Shown here piece by piece: positions 18,865 to 28,796 of a stretch of DNA of 64,000 nt. The position numbers and the translations under genes are program-made. The stretch comes from Streptomyces griseoloalbus (GTDB lineage Bacteria > Actinomycetota > Actinomycetes > Streptomycetales > Streptomycetaceae): the NCBI GenBank assembly GCA_014650015.1, contig BMUD01000010.1, positions 1 to 64,000 of the forward strand, in the 5' to 3' direction. Each line of letters starts with the position of its first letter. Position 1 is the stretch's first letter. The notes beneath the pieces are model-generated. The model saw only the letters and a list, made by a program, of their open reading frames with translations, was not told the origin of the DNA and did no database searches.

Positions 18865-19620
18865 TCAGAAGGTGCGGCCCAACAGGTCGAGCAGCGCCGC
18901 CCAGTGACGCTCGTCCGCCTCCTTGTCGTACGCGGCCGTGTCGGACTGGGTGTAGCCGTGCCCGGCGCCGGTGTACACCTCGCAGCGGTGCCGGACGCCG
19001 GCGTCCGTCAGGGCCCGCTCCAGGCGCTCGATCTGCTCCCCGGGCAGCGAGTGGTCCCGGTCGGCGTGGCCGAAGTACACCTCGGCGGTGATCCGGCCGG
19101 CCACCCGATGCGGACTGTCCGGCGCGTCCGTCGCCAGCCGGCCGCCGTGGAACCCGGCCGCGGCGGCCACCCGGTCCGGGTGGGTGCCGGCGGTGCGCAG
19201 GGACAGCGCCGCGCCCATGCAGTAGCCGGTCACCGCCACCGGGCCGTCGGCCGCCGCCGGGCACTCGGCGAGCCACCGCAGATACGCTCCGGCGTCACGC
19301 ATCGCCCGCTCGGGCGTCAGCTCCCGCATGACCGGCCCCAGCTGCTGGAAGATCTCCGGCCGCGCCCCCGGGTCGATGAACTCGGGCAGTTCGACCACGG
19401 GAGCACGCCCGCGCCGGTAGAACAGGTTCGGCACCAGGACGGTGTAGCCGGCCTCCGCCAGCCGGTCGGCCATCGCCCGCAGCCGCGGACGCGGACCGAA
19501 GGCGTCCATGTAGAACAGCACCGCCGGCCGGGGAGCCCCGTCGACGGGATGCGTCAGATACGCGTCCGCGGTGCCGTCCTCGGTCGGGATGTCGACCTGG
19601 GTTCCCTGTACGGCGGTCAT
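18865..19620 (-). CDS. Dienelactone hydrolase-family protein
   Basis: A 251-residue alpha/beta-hydrolase with the dienelactone hydrolase triad: nucleophile Cys134 in GYCMGA, Asp187 in GHADRDHS and His221 in GAGHGYT. The glutamate-bearing strand VLFYMDAFGPR replaces the usual E36 region, so classic dienelactone activity is not assured. No signal peptide. The ATG has GGGAGG upstream. It lies 89 bases upstream of the metallophosphatase gene on the same strand. Neighbouring aromatic catabolism genes are absent, so the natural ester or lactone is unknown. Confidence 0.85.
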   Translation of the reverse strand: MTAVQGTQVDIPTEDGTADAYLTHPVDGAPRPAVLFYMDAFGPRPRLRAMADRLAEAGYTVLVPNLFYRRGRAPVVELPEFIDPGARPEIFQQLGPVMRELTPERAMRDAGAYLRWLAECPAAADGPVAVTGYCMGAALSLRTAGTHPDRVAAAAGFHGGRLATDAPDSPHRVAGRITAEVYFGHADRDHSLPGEQIERLERALTDAGVRHRCEVYTGAGHGYTQSDTAAYDKEADERHWAALLDLLGRTF

Positions 19621-19709
19621 GGCGGGGCTGCCTCCCTGAGGGCTGCGGGCCGGTACGGATCACGGCCATCGTGACACGCCGGCCGGGGGCCGCAGGCGGC
19701 GCGGTGCCC

Positions 19710-20330
19710 TCACTCGAACCGCGACACGTCGCCCGCGCCCCGCCGTACGACCTCCGGCTCACCGCCCGAGAAGTCGATCACCGTGGTCGGTTCGGTGCCG
19801 CAGTCGCCGGAGTCGATCACCGCGTCCACCACGTGGTCGAGCCGGTCCTTGATCTCCCAGCCCTGCGTCATCGGCTCGTCCTCGCCGGGCAGCAGCAGGG
19901 TGCTGGACAGCAGGGGCTCGCCGAGCTCCGCGAGCAGCGCCTGGGTGACGACGTGGTCGGGGATGCGCACGCCGACCGTCTTCTTCTTGGGGTGCTGCAG
20001 CATGCGCGGCACCTCCTTGGTCGCGGGCAGGATGAACGTGTAGCTGCCCGGGGTCGATGCCTTGACCGCGCGGAACACGTCGTTGTCGATCCGTACGAAC
20101 TGGCCGAGCTGCGCGAAGTCCCGGCACACCAGGGTGAAGTGGTGCCGGTCGTCCAGTTTGCGGATCGTGCGGATCCGGTCGATGCCGTCACGGCTGCCCA
20201 GACGGCAGCCGAGCGCGTAGCAGGAGTCCGTGGGGTATGCGATCAGGGCGTCGGAGCGGATGCCGTCGGCGACCTGCGCGATGGTGCGCGGCTGGGGGTT
20301 GTCGGGGTGCACGTCGAAGTACTTCGCCAT
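19710..20330 (-). CDS. Sua5/YciO/YrdC-family protein
   Basis: A 206-residue protein of the YrdC fold, which in Sua5/TsaC makes threonylcarbamoyl-AMP for the t6A37 modification of tRNA. The dsRNA/ATP-binding signatures are present: YPTDSCYALGCRLG, HHFTLVCRDFAQLGQFVR, PGSYTFILPATKEVP and VGVRIPDHVV. The KR.xxP and HHF pattern resembles YciO more than TsaC, so it may be a paralogue rather than the essential enzyme. The start is the ATG at 20328-20330. It is divergent from the regulator at 20474. Confidence 0.8.
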   Translation of the reverse strand: MAKYFDVHPDNPQPRTIAQVADGIRSDALIAYPTDSCYALGCRLGSRDGIDRIRTIRKLDDRHHFTLVCRDFAQLGQFVRIDNDVFRAVKASTPGSYTFILPATKEVPRMLQHPKKKTVGVRIPDHVVTQALLAELGEPLLSSTLLLPGEDEPMTQGWEIKDRLDHVVDAVIDSGDCGTEPTTVIDFSGGEPEVVRRGAGDVSRFE

Positions 20331-20473
20331 TCACCGAGCTTATGCCGCCCGGCCGCGCTCGTGCCGCCGGGGCGGTCCGGGTGCGCCGTCGCGCCGGGAT
20401 GAGCGGCGCGCGTGGGTGCGGTAACGTCCCCGACCCGAACCCGGGGGACGGCGAGCGGACGAGGGGGGCCGAG

Positions 20474-21964
20474 GTGACAGGCGGTAACGACGGAACACGG
20501 CGGACGCCCACGGCGGCCGGGGAGCACCGGGCGTGGGCGCGGGAGCTGCTGCAGCATCTGCGGCCGGGCGGGCGCGACGTCCGCAGGGTCGTCGACTGGC
20601 TGGCCGGCGCCGTGCACGCGGAGGTGTCCCTGCGGGACGCCGCCGGCACGCTCCTCGCCGGGACCAGGGTGCCGCTGGACGAGTCCCTCCTCGCCGGCCT
20701 CGGGTCGGGACGGATCGCCTCCGCCGCCTATGAGGGGGCGGGACACCACGTGCGCCTGGTCAAGATCGGGCACCGCGCGCAGGTCTGTGTGCTGGCAGTC
20801 TCCCGTAAGGCCCGCTTCGACCGGCACACCTCTGACGTCGTCACGCACACCGCCCAGGTGATCGAACTCCTGCTGACCGCCCGTGAGACGACCGCGGCCG
20901 GACACCGGCTGCGGCGGGCCACCGCCGATCTGCGGCTGGCCATCCTGCAACTGCTGATGGTCGAGGACACCGTCGCGGCCCGCCGGGTCGCCGCGGGTCT
21001 CTGGCCGGGCCTGCTGGACGCCGACACGGCGTGCGTCTACGTCATCGAGTCCGAGCCGGCCCGGCGCGAGCGGCTCCTGGAGGAATGCCTCGACACCACG
21101 CGGGAGGAGGCCCTCGTCGTGCGGTGCCCGGCCATGGACGGCCATGTGATCGTGGTCAGTCCCCGCGAGGCCACCGCCGACGCTCTGCGGTCCCTGGTCG
21201 AACGGCATCCGCGGACCTTCCTCGGCGGCAGCGTCCGGCAGAGCCTCGCCCGTACCGCCGCCGCGTACGGGCAGGCCGTCAGCGCCCTGGCGGTGGCCCG
21301 GTTCCGGGCGGACAAGACGGCCGTCTACGCCGAGCGCACCCACCCGGAGCGACTGATGGACCCGGCGGCCCTGCGCGGCTGGACGGCCCTGGTGCTGCGC
21401 CCGCTCGACGCGCTGCCGCACCACACCCGTGCCGAACTCCTCGCCACCACCCGCCTCGGCCTGGAGTTCACCGCCGTCAACGCCGCCAAGATCCTCGGCG
21501 TCAGCCGCAACACCGTGCGCGCTCGCATGGATCGCGTCGAGACCATGCTCGGCGTCGACTTCGGCGACGTCACCGCCCGCGCCGTCGTGCACCTGGCGCT
21601 CCACACCCAGATCAACGTGGTGGACGGCCGGGCGGGCACCGCCCCCGGCGCGCACGCCCCGCGCCTCGCCGACCTGCTGGCGGGCCCCGCCGTCGGCGCG
21701 TGGGCACAGGAGCTGCTGGGGCGACTGGACCGGGACTCCCGCAACGTGCGCCGCACGGTGCGCACCTGGATCGCCGCCGGGGGCAACGCCGAGCGGGCCG
21801 CGCGGGGTCTGGGGGTCCACCCCCAGACCGTGCGGGAGCACGTGCGCAGCGCCGAACCGGTCCTCGAACGCCGGCTGCTGACCCCCGGGACGGACCTGTA
21901 CGAGGTCGTCCTGGCCCATCTGGCGGTGGGTGACCTGCGGCAGCCACTGCTCGCGGGTGAGTAA
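20474..21964 (+). CDS. CdaR/PucR-like helix-turn-helix regulator
   Basis: A 496-residue transcription factor. Residues 20-150 form a PAS/GAF-like sensor, residues 150-300 a CdaR/GGDEF-like middle region, and LEFTAVNAAKILGVSRNTVRARMDRVETMLGV (about 330-362) is the PucR-type HTH_30 motif. Unusually, a second HTH of the same kind follows near the C-terminus: GGNAERAARGLGVHPQTVREHVRSAEPVL. The GTG at 20474 follows GAGGGGGG. It has no obvious adjacent target; the small gene at 22233 is downstream. The effector is unknown. Confidence 0.75.
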   Translation: MTGGNDGTRRTPTAAGEHRAWARELLQHLRPGGRDVRRVVDWLAGAVHAEVSLRDAAGTLLAGTRVPLDESLLAGLGSGRIASAAYEGAGHHVRLVKIGHRAQVCVLAVSRKARFDRHTSDVVTHTAQVIELLLTARETTAAGHRLRRATADLRLAILQLLMVEDTVAARRVAAGLWPGLLDADTACVYVIESEPARRERLLEECLDTTREEALVVRCPAMDGHVIVVSPREATADALRSLVERHPRTFLGGSVRQSLARTAAAYGQAVSALAVARFRADKTAVYAERTHPERLMDPAALRGWTALVLRPLDALPHHTRAELLATTRLGLEFTAVNAAKILGVSRNTVRARMDRVETMLGVDFGDVTARAVVHLALHTQINVVDGRAGTAPGAHAPRLADLLAGPAVGAWAQELLGRLDRDSRNVRRTVRTWIAAGGNAERAARGLGVHPQTVREHVRSAEPVLERRLLTPGTDLYEVVLAHLAVGDLRQPLLAGE

Positions 21965-22232
21965 AACCGGGCCTTTCGGACTCGGTTGTGCACGGATGAG
22001 CCCTCCGGCGGCTCCAGCGGGCATCGGTGCGATACACAGGCGCGCCCCGTTCCGCATAGTTTCGGGACATGGCGGGGGCACGACCGGAACGGGGGACCGG
22101 TCGCGTCCCCGCTCCTTTGCCGCTGTGTGCCTTCGGCCAGGACGGGTACCCGGCCGCCGCTGTGGAGGCCCGCCGGCCGGAACGCACCGGTGCGGGTGGG
22201 CCCGGAACGAGCACCGCGAAGAGGAGGCCCGG

Positions 22233-22469
22233 ATGACCAGTGAGACGGAGACCGGCGGCGTCACCGGCACGCAGGACAAGGACTACAACCTGATCTGGTA
22301 CGTCGAGGCGTGCCTGAGCAACGCGCTGCGCCTGGAGAGCTACATCCAGGACGCCGAGCGCGCCAAGGACACCGAGGTCGCCGACCTGTTCCGCAAGGCC
22401 CAGGCGGACAGCCGCAAGGGCGCGGAGCTGGGCAAGGGGCTGTTGAAGGCCCGCCTGGACGGCGGCTGA
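22233..22469 (+). CDS. Small helical hypothetical protein
   Basis: A 78-residue acidic protein I do not recognise. It is mostly helix: [52 protein letters not shown] would give two amphipathic helices in a hairpin, much like a ferritin-like half-bundle, without an obvious metal site. Start ATG at 22233 has GAGGAGG seven bases upstream. It is followed by a stem-loop and then the catalase gene on the same strand, so it may belong to an oxidative-stress set; this is inference. Confidence 0.65.
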   Translation: MTSETETGGVTGTQDKDYNLIWYVEACLSNALRLESYIQDAERAKDTEVADLFRKAQADSRKGAELGKGLLKARLDGG

Positions 22470-22857
22470 ACGCCGCTTCGTGAGGCCCGGTCGCCGTGGG
22501 ACGCGGTGGCCGGGCCCCGCCGTGTCCCGGCAAGGTCCGGCGGCTGGGCGGGTGAGGGCCGGGAGGGTGACGTCCGGCAGGGTGACCGCTACTGCCGATC
22601 GACAACCGCGGGTGCGCCAGGAGGCGACGCTCCATGCCGAAGCCCACTGGCGACGGCGCCGACATGACGTACGGCCGGGTGATCCGCCTCGACCTGCGGA
22701 CACTCACCGGCGCACTCGGCCGCCTCCTCACCCGGCCGCCGGCCCCACACGGGCGCGGTCCGCCGCTCCGAGTCGCCGCCCGCGACGATGCGCGGCAGCA
22801 TGGCCCCCGTACGCACGCCATCGGGGGGATGCCGAGCAGCGCGAGGAGCCCATCATC
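22470..22857. other. Leader region of the catalase gene
   Basis: After a terminator-like stem-loop at 22484-22516 nothing codes convincingly up to the catalase ATG. A 75-residue reading at 22634 lacks a ribosome site and family features. No CatR or FurA-type box or clear promoter could be recognised. Confidence 0.4.
22484..22516 (+). terminator. Stem-loop after the small gene
   Basis: GGCCCGGTCGCCG (22484-22496) pairs with CGGTGGCCGGGCC (22504-22516) over 13 pairs including two G-U wobbles, with a seven-base loop. It starts 15 bases after the stop codon at 22469. There is no U-tract, as is usual in this genus. Confidence 0.6.
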
Positions 22858-24516
22858 ATGACGGACGTTTCGAGCCGGGGTCCCGCTCCGGGGGACGACC
22901 GCAAGGTACTCACCAACCGACAGGGCCATCCGGTCTACGACAACCAGAACCAGCGCACCGTCGGTGCCCGAGGCCCGGCCACGCTGGAGAACTACCAGTT
23001 CCTGGAGAAGATCAGTCACTTCGACCGGGAACGCATCCCCGAGCGCGTCGTGCACGCCCGTGGCGTCACCGCCTACGGCTACTTCGAGGCGTACGGGAAG
23101 TGGGGCGACGAGCCGATCTCCCGGTACACCCGCGCCAAGCTCTTCCAGGAGGAGGGCAAGCGCACGGACCTGGCCGTCCGCTTCTCCACCGTCATCGGCG
23201 GACGCGACTCCTCCGAAGCCGCCCGCGACCCGCGCGGCTTCGCGGTGAAGTTCTACACCGAGGACGGCAACTGGGACCTCGTCGGCAACAACCTGGGCGT
23301 CTTCTTCATCCGGGACGCGATCAAGTTCCCGGACGTCATCCACGCCCTCAAGCCCGACCCGGTCACCTTCGAGCAGCAGCCGCGCCGCATCTTCGACTTC
23401 ATGTCGCAGACACCGGAGTCGATGCACATGCTCGTCAACCTCTTCAGCCCGCGCGGCATCCCGGCGGACTACCGCCACATGCAGGGCTTCGGCGTGAACA
23501 CCTACAAGTGGGTCAACGCCGAGGGTGAGACCAAGCTGGTCAAGTACCACTGGATGCCCAAGCAGGGCGTGCGCGGCATGACGGCCGAGGACGCGGCGAA
23601 CGTCCAGGCGGAGGGGCTCGGCCACGCCACCAAGGACCTCTACGAGGCGGTGGCGCGGGGCGAGTACCCGGAGTGGGAACTGGTGGTCCAGATGATGGAC
23701 GACCACGAGCACCCGGAACTGGACTTCGACCCGCTGGACGACACCAAGACCTGGCCCGAGCAGGACTTCCCGCCGAAGCCGGTGGGCCGGATGGTGCTGA
23801 ACCGGATGCCGGACAACTTCTTCGCCGAGAACGAGCAGATCTCCTTCGGCACCGGCGTCCTCGTCGACGGCCTGGACTTCTCCGACGACAAGATGCTCGT
23901 CGGCCGGACCTTCTCCTACAGCGACACCCAGCGCCACCGGGTCGGCCCGAACTACCTGCAACTGCCCGTCAACCAGGCCAAGCACGCGGACGTACGCACC
24001 AACCAGCGCGACGGCCAGATGACGTACCACGTCGACGGCGCCGGCGAGAACCCGCACGTGAACTACGAGCCGTCGATCACCGGCGGTCTGCGGGAGGGTC
24101 AGTACCCGACGCACGACGAGCAGGGCCCGGAGATCCGGGGCCGGCTCACCCGCAGGCGCATCCCGCGCGCCAACGACTACCTGCAGGCCGGCCAGCGCTA
24201 CCTGCTCATGGAGGACTGGGAGCGCGACGACCTGGTGAAGAACTTCGTCGACCTGATCTCCCAGTGCGACCGGGAGGTGCAGGAGCGCATGGTGTGGCAC
24301 TTCCTGCTGGTCGAGAACGACCTCGGCCGCAGGGTCGGCGAAGGCCTCGGCATCATGCCGGAGGACGTCGCCCACCTCGATCCCCTCGCCGGCCAGGACC
24401 TCACGGACGAGGACCGCAAGCGGCTGGCCAACCTCGGCGACAACCCCCCGCGTGACGTGGAAGGGCTCACCATGACCCACTGCGTCCCCGACGAACGGCA
24501 CGTGGTGACCCGGTGA
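22858..24516 (+). CDS. Monofunctional haem catalase
   Basis: A 552-residue catalase that dismutates hydrogen peroxide, cytosolic. Catalytic His66 is in [14 protein letters not shown], Asn145 in [13 protein letters not shown], and the haem axial Tyr354 in [17 protein letters not shown]. The length and the immune-responsive C-terminal domain fit small-subunit (clade 3-like) enzymes with an extended tail. The ATG at 22858 follows GAGGAG; an open frame to 22480 is not coding. It ends four bases from the convergent fructosamine kinase gene. It is most likely peroxide- or stress-induced, but no operator was identified. Confidence 0.93.
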   Translation: MTDVSSRGPAPGDDRKVLTNRQGHPVYDNQNQRTVGARGPATLENYQFLEKISHFDRERIPERVVHARGVTAYGYFEAYGKWGDEPISRYTRAKLFQEEGKRTDLAVRFSTVIGGRDSSEAARDPRGFAVKFYTEDGNWDLVGNNLGVFFIRDAIKFPDVIHALKPDPVTFEQQPRRIFDFMSQTPESMHMLVNLFSPRGIPADYRHMQGFGVNTYKWVNAEGETKLVKYHWMPKQGVRGMTAEDAANVQAEGLGHATKDLYEAVARGEYPEWELVVQMMDDHEHPELDFDPLDDTKTWPEQDFPPKPVGRMVLNRMPDNFFAENEQISFGTGVLVDGLDFSDDKMLVGRTFSYSDTQRHRVGPNYLQLPVNQAKHADVRTNQRDGQMTYHVDGAGENPHVNYEPSITGGLREGQYPTHDEQGPEIRGRLTRRRIPRANDYLQAGQRYLLMEDWERDDLVKNFVDLISQCDREVQERMVWHFLLVENDLGRRVGEGLGIMPEDVAHLDPLAGQDLTDEDRKRLANLGDNPPRDVEGLTMTHCVPDERHVVTR

Positions 24517-24520
24517 GGGG

Positions 24521-25408
24521 TCACCCGGCCGCGGCCGACCGCGCCACCGCGAGCGCCTGCTCGGCGTAGCCGCGCCCGAACAGCACGGCGTGCACCAGCA
24601 GCGGAAACAGCTGGTGCACGCCGACGCGTGCCTCCCACCCGTCGGCGAGCGGCGCCACCCGCTGGTAGCCGTCCAGCACCGCGTCCAGATGCGGACAGCC
24701 GAAGAGGCGGAGCATCGCGAGGTCGGTCTCCCGGTGCCCGCCGTGGGCCGCCGGGTCGATCAGCCGGACGTGCCCGTCATCGCCCCACAGCACATTGCCG
24801 TTCCACAGGTCGCCGTGGAGCCGCGCGGGCGGCTCGGCCGGCCCCGCGAGCTCCGGCAGCCGCTCGCAGACCCGCTCCACGACGCCCGCCTCACCGGCCC
24901 GGACGGTGCCGTCGTCGACCGCCCGGCGCAGATACGGCAGGACCCGGTGCTCGGCGTACCAGCCGGGCCAGTCGTCGCCGGTGACGTTGCGCATCGGGGC
25001 GAGCCCGATGTACGCCTCCACCGGACCGCCCGGCGGCGGAGCCCCGAAGGCGGGCGCGCCGGCCGCGTGCAGGGCGGCCAGGTCACGGCCGAACCGGACG
25101 GCGGCCTCCCGCCCGGGCGGGCCCTGCGTCACCAGATCGACGACCAGCCGGCGCGCGTCGTGACCGTGCACCACCGGTACCCGCACCGTCCCCGCCCCGG
25201 CCAGCCAGCGCAGCCCCGCCGCCTCGGCGCGGGCCGCCCCCACGCCGTCGGCCCGCTTCACGACCACCACCCGGCCGTCGTCGAGGGCCACCTCGGCGAG
25301 CGAGCCGGACAGCGCGCGCACCCCGGTGACCGTCCGCTCGGTGAACCGGGCCGCAACGGCCCTGGCCCCGTCACCGTCCTGTGCCGCCGAACCGGATGGG
25401 AAGGTCAT
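24521..25408 (-). CDS. Fructosamine kinase-family protein
   Basis: A 295-residue aminoglycoside-phosphotransferase-fold kinase of the fructosamine/ketosamine 3-kinase family, which phosphorylates Amadori products so that they decompose and free protein amines. The catalytic loop is LHGDLWNGNVLW and the metal site is LIDPAAHGGHRETDLAML. EAYIGLAPMRN followed by DDWPGWYAEHRVLPYLR is diagnostic for the family. The ATG at 25406-25408 follows GAGGAG; a longer reading to 25486 lacks a site. It converges on the catalase gene. Confidence 0.88.
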   Translation of the reverse strand: MTFPSGSAAQDGDGARAVAARFTERTVTGVRALSGSLAEVALDDGRVVVVKRADGVGAARAEAAGLRWLAGAGTVRVPVVHGHDARRLVVDLVTQGPPGREAAVRFGRDLAALHAAGAPAFGAPPPGGPVEAYIGLAPMRNVTGDDWPGWYAEHRVLPYLRRAVDDGTVRAGEAGVVERVCERLPELAGPAEPPARLHGDLWNGNVLWGDDGHVRLIDPAAHGGHRETDLAMLRLFGCPHLDAVLDGYQRVAPLADGWEARVGVHQLFPLLVHAVLFGRGYAEQALAVARSAAAG

Positions 25409-25608
25409 GGCGGGGCTCCTCACTCGCGCGGGCGGGTGGCAGCGGGACCGCGTCCGCACCGGCCCTGCCACGCCGGACCGGGGCACCCGGTCGTGCCCAG
25501 CGTACGAACTCCCGCCGCGCCCGCATCCGCCGCCGGCCCATCACGCGGGACGGTGAAATCCCCCCGCCCACCGATCGAACGCCGGCGTGCCGGGGGAGCA
25601 CTGGGAAC

Positions 25609-25932
25609 ATGACGAGTTCATCGTTCCAGCGCACCCTCACCCTGCCCGCCTCGATCTGCGAACAAGCGGCACAGCACCTGGAGCAGGCCGCCAGGCGGAC
25701 GGTCGACGGAGCCGGAATCCCGCTGAAGGCGTTCCGCGCGGCCGCCGACAGCGACTACACCCTCCCCGTCTCCGTGGTGGAACAGGCGGCGGGCTGTCTG
25801 CTGGTCCTGGCCACGGAGACCGCCCAGACCGTACGGCCCTCGGTGCTGCGCACCACCATCGGCATCGCCCTGTGCCTGCGCGACGCCGTCCAGGCCGTCC
25901 ACCAGCCCGCACTCACCACCCGGTTCTGGTGA
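25609..25932 (+). CDS. Hypothetical helical protein, 107 residues
   Basis: I do not recognise this protein. It is Ala/Val/Thr-rich and mostly helical. Two similar segments, LPASICEQAAQHLEQAARR (12-30) and LPVSVVEQAAGCLLVLATE (52-70), suggest an internal duplication. It has no signal peptide or clear membrane span. The ATG at 25609 has GGGGGAG about 13 bases before it, a weak arrangement. It precedes the DoxX gene by 73 bases on the same strand. Confidence 0.5.
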   Translation: MTSSSFQRTLTLPASICEQAAQHLEQAARRTVDGAGIPLKAFRAAADSDYTLPVSVVEQAAGCLLVLATETAQTVRPSVLRTTIGIALCLRDAVQAVHQPALTTRFW

Positions 25933-26005
25933 GCGCGCGCCGAATGGTCCCCACCCCGAGGGGAACCCGGCGAAGGTCCACCACCCACACCCCCAGGAGA
26001 AGGCC

Positions 26006-26539
26006 ATGAGTCTGTTGCGCGTCCTCGGCCGTCCGATGCTCGCCTCGATGTTCGTCGCGGGCGGGCTGGATTCCGTCCGCAACCCCGAGGCCGTCGCGGC
26101 CGTCGCCGAGCCCGTCGTACGCCCCGTCACCGACCGTGTCGCCGTGCTGCCGGACCGCACCGAGGACGCGGTACGCCTCAATGGCGCCGTACAGCTCGTG
26201 GGCGGACTGCTGCTGGCCACCGGACGCATGTCCCGCCCGGCCGCGCTCGCGATCGCCGCCACGCTCGTGCCCACGACGCTGGCCGCGCACCGCTTCTGGG
26301 ACGAGGAGGACCCCGAACGGCGCACCCAGCAGCGCGTCCACTTCCTGAAGAACCTCGCCATGTTCGGCGGGCTGTTGATCGCCGCCGACGACACCGGCGC
26401 CGCCCCCTCCCTGCTGTGGCGCAGCCGGCACGCCGCCCATGATCTGCGTCGCGACGCCCACCTCGTGCATCAGTCCGTGCGGGCCGGTGCCCGCCCCGCC
26501 GCCGCGGCCGGCCGCGTCCGGGCCAAGCTGCCCGGGTGA
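26006..26539 (+). CDS. DoxX-family membrane protein
   Basis: A 177-residue protein with the DoxX core: RVLGRPMLASMFVAGGLDSVRNP, LNGAVQLVGGLLLATGRM, RPAALAIAATLVPTTLAAHRFW and QQRVHFLKNLAMFGGLLIAADD give four membrane segments. The C-terminal 45 residues are soluble and basic. The ATG at 26006 follows AGGAGAAGG. It belongs to a different DoxX subgroup from the one at 11202. It precedes the hemerythrin gene by 94 bases, so the two may share a transcript. Function is probably membrane redox, by family analogy only. Confidence 0.85.
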   Translation: MSLLRVLGRPMLASMFVAGGLDSVRNPEAVAAVAEPVVRPVTDRVAVLPDRTEDAVRLNGAVQLVGGLLLATGRMSRPAALAIAATLVPTTLAAHRFWDEEDPERRTQQRVHFLKNLAMFGGLLIAADDTGAAPSLLWRSRHAAHDLRRDAHLVHQSVRAGARPAAAAGRVRAKLPG

Positions 26540-26633
26540 CGCACACCGCGACCGCGTTAGCTCCCCGGCGGCGAGGGGACCCGGAGGCGGAGTGGACCCG
26601 GCCGGGTGCCACCACGAACCGGAGGTGAAGGAC

Positions 26634-27197
26634 ATGGGACATGGAGGCAACGTCATCGACGAACTGGTGACCGATCACCGGGAAGTCGAGGAGATCTTCG
26701 GAAAGATCGAGCAACTGCCGCCCGGCCACAAGGACCGCAAGGTGTACGCCGACCAGGCCACGATCGAACTGGTCCGGCACTCGGTGGCGGAAGAGGCGTA
26801 CCTGTACCCGGCCGTGCGGGAGCACGTGCGCGGAGGGGACGCCCTCGCCGACAAGGAGCTCGAGGACCACGCCAAGGCCGAGCAGCTCATGAAGGACATC
26901 GAACGCTGTGACGCGGGCGACCCCGAGTTCGACCGGCTCGTCGGCTCGCTGATGACCGAGATCCGCGAGCACATCGCCGACGAGGAGCAGAACCTGTTCC
27001 CGCTGCTGCGTGCCTCCTGCTCCACGGACGCGCTCGACCAGCTCGGTGACAAGATCCGCCAGGCGAAGAAGACGGCCCCGACCCGGCCGCACCCGGCCGC
27101 CCCGGACAAGCCCCCGGCGAACAAGCTGCTGGCACCGGGCGCCGGAATGGTCGACCGGCTCCGCGACGCGCTGAGCGGGCGCGGCAAGCTCGGCTGA
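26634..27197 (+). CDS. Hemerythrin HHE-domain protein
   Basis: A 187-residue non-haem di-iron protein. Ligand residues fit the HHE pattern: His15 (TDHREVEE), His49 and Glu53 (RHSVAEEAYLYP), His79 (EDHAKAEQ), and His113 and Glu117 (EHIADEEQNLFP). The di-iron bundle fills residues 5-130; a Pro/Lys-rich linker and a short C-terminal tail follow. Such proteins bind oxygen, nitric oxide or iron and act in stress. The ATG at 26634 follows GGAGGTGAAGG. A strong terminator lies ten bases after the stop. Confidence 0.9.
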   Translation: MGHGGNVIDELVTDHREVEEIFGKIEQLPPGHKDRKVYADQATIELVRHSVAEEAYLYPAVREHVRGGDALADKELEDHAKAEQLMKDIERCDAGDPEFDRLVGSLMTEIREHIADEEQNLFPLLRASCSTDALDQLGDKIRQAKKTAPTRPHPAAPDKPPANKLLAPGAGMVDRLRDALSGRGKLG

Positions 27198-27206
27198 GAC
27201 GTCGGA

Positions 27207-27240
27207 AAGAGGGGCCCGTCGCCGGCGCGACGGGCCTCTT
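27207..27240 (+). terminator. Terminator after the hemerythrin gene
   Basis: AAGAGGGGCCCGTCG (27207-27221) pairs with CGACGGGCCTCTT (27228-27240), leaving a six-base loop and a two-base G bulge. Confidence 0.75.
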
Positions 27241-27487
27241 GCCTGCGCCCGCCCGGGCCCCGGCCGCTGTGATCAACCACACTGACCCTCCCAAGTCCCC
27301 CGTACATGGGCACATTTGGCGCGCGCCTTTTCTGCCGTGCCCCGCTCCTCGCAACGACTCGGCGGTCCCTTCTGCCACGATGGTCCGCGCCCTGTCCGGC
27401 GACGGGAGCCGCCGCGCAGCGCAGCCGGCGTTCCGCTCCCGCGCCCCTCCCGCTGAGCCCTCCGGCTCGTCTTTCGAGTAGCGCACT

Positions 27488-28791
27488 GTGTCTTCCTCGC
27501 CCACCCCTGCCCATCCCGTATCCCGCGCGCCCTGGCGGTCCCTGAGACACCGCAGCATGCGCTGGTGGTCCGTCGCGAACCTCGTGTCCAACGCCGGCAC
27601 GTGGATGCAGCTCACCGTGCAGAACCTGCTGGTCCTGCAGATCACCGGGTCCGCCGCCGCCACAGGTCTGTCCATGTCCGTGCAGGCCGCTCCGGCCCTG
27701 CTCATGAGCGTCCTCGGCGGCGCGGCCGTCGACCGCTGGCCGCGGAAGGTGACGGCCGCCGTCAGTCAGGCCCTGCTGGCCGTGATCGCGTTCACCACGG
27801 CCGTCCTGGTGATGCTGGACCGGCTCGACATGACGTCCCTGATGGTGCTGGCCGCCGTCACCGGCATCGTCGCCACCGTCGACAACCCGGCCTGTGCCCT
27901 GCTGGGCAACGACCTCGTCCCCGCCGAGGACGTGCCCTCCGCCATCGGAGTGGGCGCGCTGGTGTTCAACGCGGGCCGGCTCGCGGGTGCCGCGTTCGCC
28001 GGGGTGACGGTCGGTTTCCTCGGTACCTCCGCGGCCTACTTCGCCAACGGGTTCTCCTTCCTCTTCGTGACCGCGGTCATCCCCTTCCTGCGCCCGGCCG
28101 CGGGGGCGGTCCGCCATGTCGCCGGGAGCGGCAAGCACCCGCGGCGCGACCTGACCGTCCGCGAGGGGCTGACCTTCTTCGCCCGCCGGCCCCGGCTCCT
28201 CGCGCTCGCCGGCGTCACCGGCATCAGCGCGGTCTTCGGCCGCAACTACGGGCTCACCCTGGCGGTCCTGGTCACCGGGCCGCTCGCGGGCGGTGCGGGC
28301 GCGTTCGGCACGGTGTCGACCGTCCTCGCCGTCGGCGGGATTGTCGGCTCGGCGCGCGGCTGCGCAGGCCGTCCGTGCGGCTCGTCGGCGCCCTCGCGGC
28401 GACGGGCGCGCTGCTGCAGGTGGTGGCGGGCATGTCGCCGTCGCTGGCCGTGCTGCTGGTGCTGGTCCTGCCCATGGCCGTCGTCGAGTCCGTCTCCGAC
28501 ACCGCGGGCACGGCCGTCCTGCAGACCGACCCGCCCGCCCATCTGCGCGGACGCGTGCTCGGCGTCTGGGGCGCCGTCGGCACCGTGTGGGGCCTGGGCG
28601 GCCCGCCCGCCCTCGGTCTCCTCATGGAACTGGCCGGCCCGCGTGGCGCCCTGATGAGCGGCGGTCTGATCATCGCCGGCTCGATCGGCGCGGGTCACCT
28701 CCTCCGCTCCCGCCGGACCCCGGCCCCGGTCCTCCTCCGCACACCCGACGCCGACGCGACCGGCCGCCCCGCCCTGGAGGCAGCGGCCTGA
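27488..28791 (+). pseudogene. MFS transporter with a one-base frameshift
   Basis: A major-facilitator transporter of the MFS_3-type split over two frames. The first frame starts at the GTG at 27488 and reads MRWWSVANLVSNAGTWMQ (from about residue 24) through eight or nine membrane segments to LAVGGIVGS. From about 28350 the homology continues in the -1 frame as GARLRRPSVRLVGALAATGALLQVVAG to the stop at 28791. Restoring one base near TCGGCGCG (28349-28356), for example a lost G in a GGG run, would give a normal product of about 434 residues with 12 segments. It is a recent inactivation or a sequencing error. As read, the first frame would stop at 28654 with a nonsense tail. Substrate unknown. 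Confidence 0.75.
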
Positions 28792-28796
28792 CATCC

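Noticed and set aside
22634-22861. A 75-codon ORF before the catalase gene
   Set aside because: No ribosome site of its own is needed to explain the region, and the sequence has no family features and overlaps the catalase start.
27239-27545. Short ORFs before the MFS gene
   Set aside because: Ser/Arg/Pro-rich compositions typical of non-coding frames, with no start signals.
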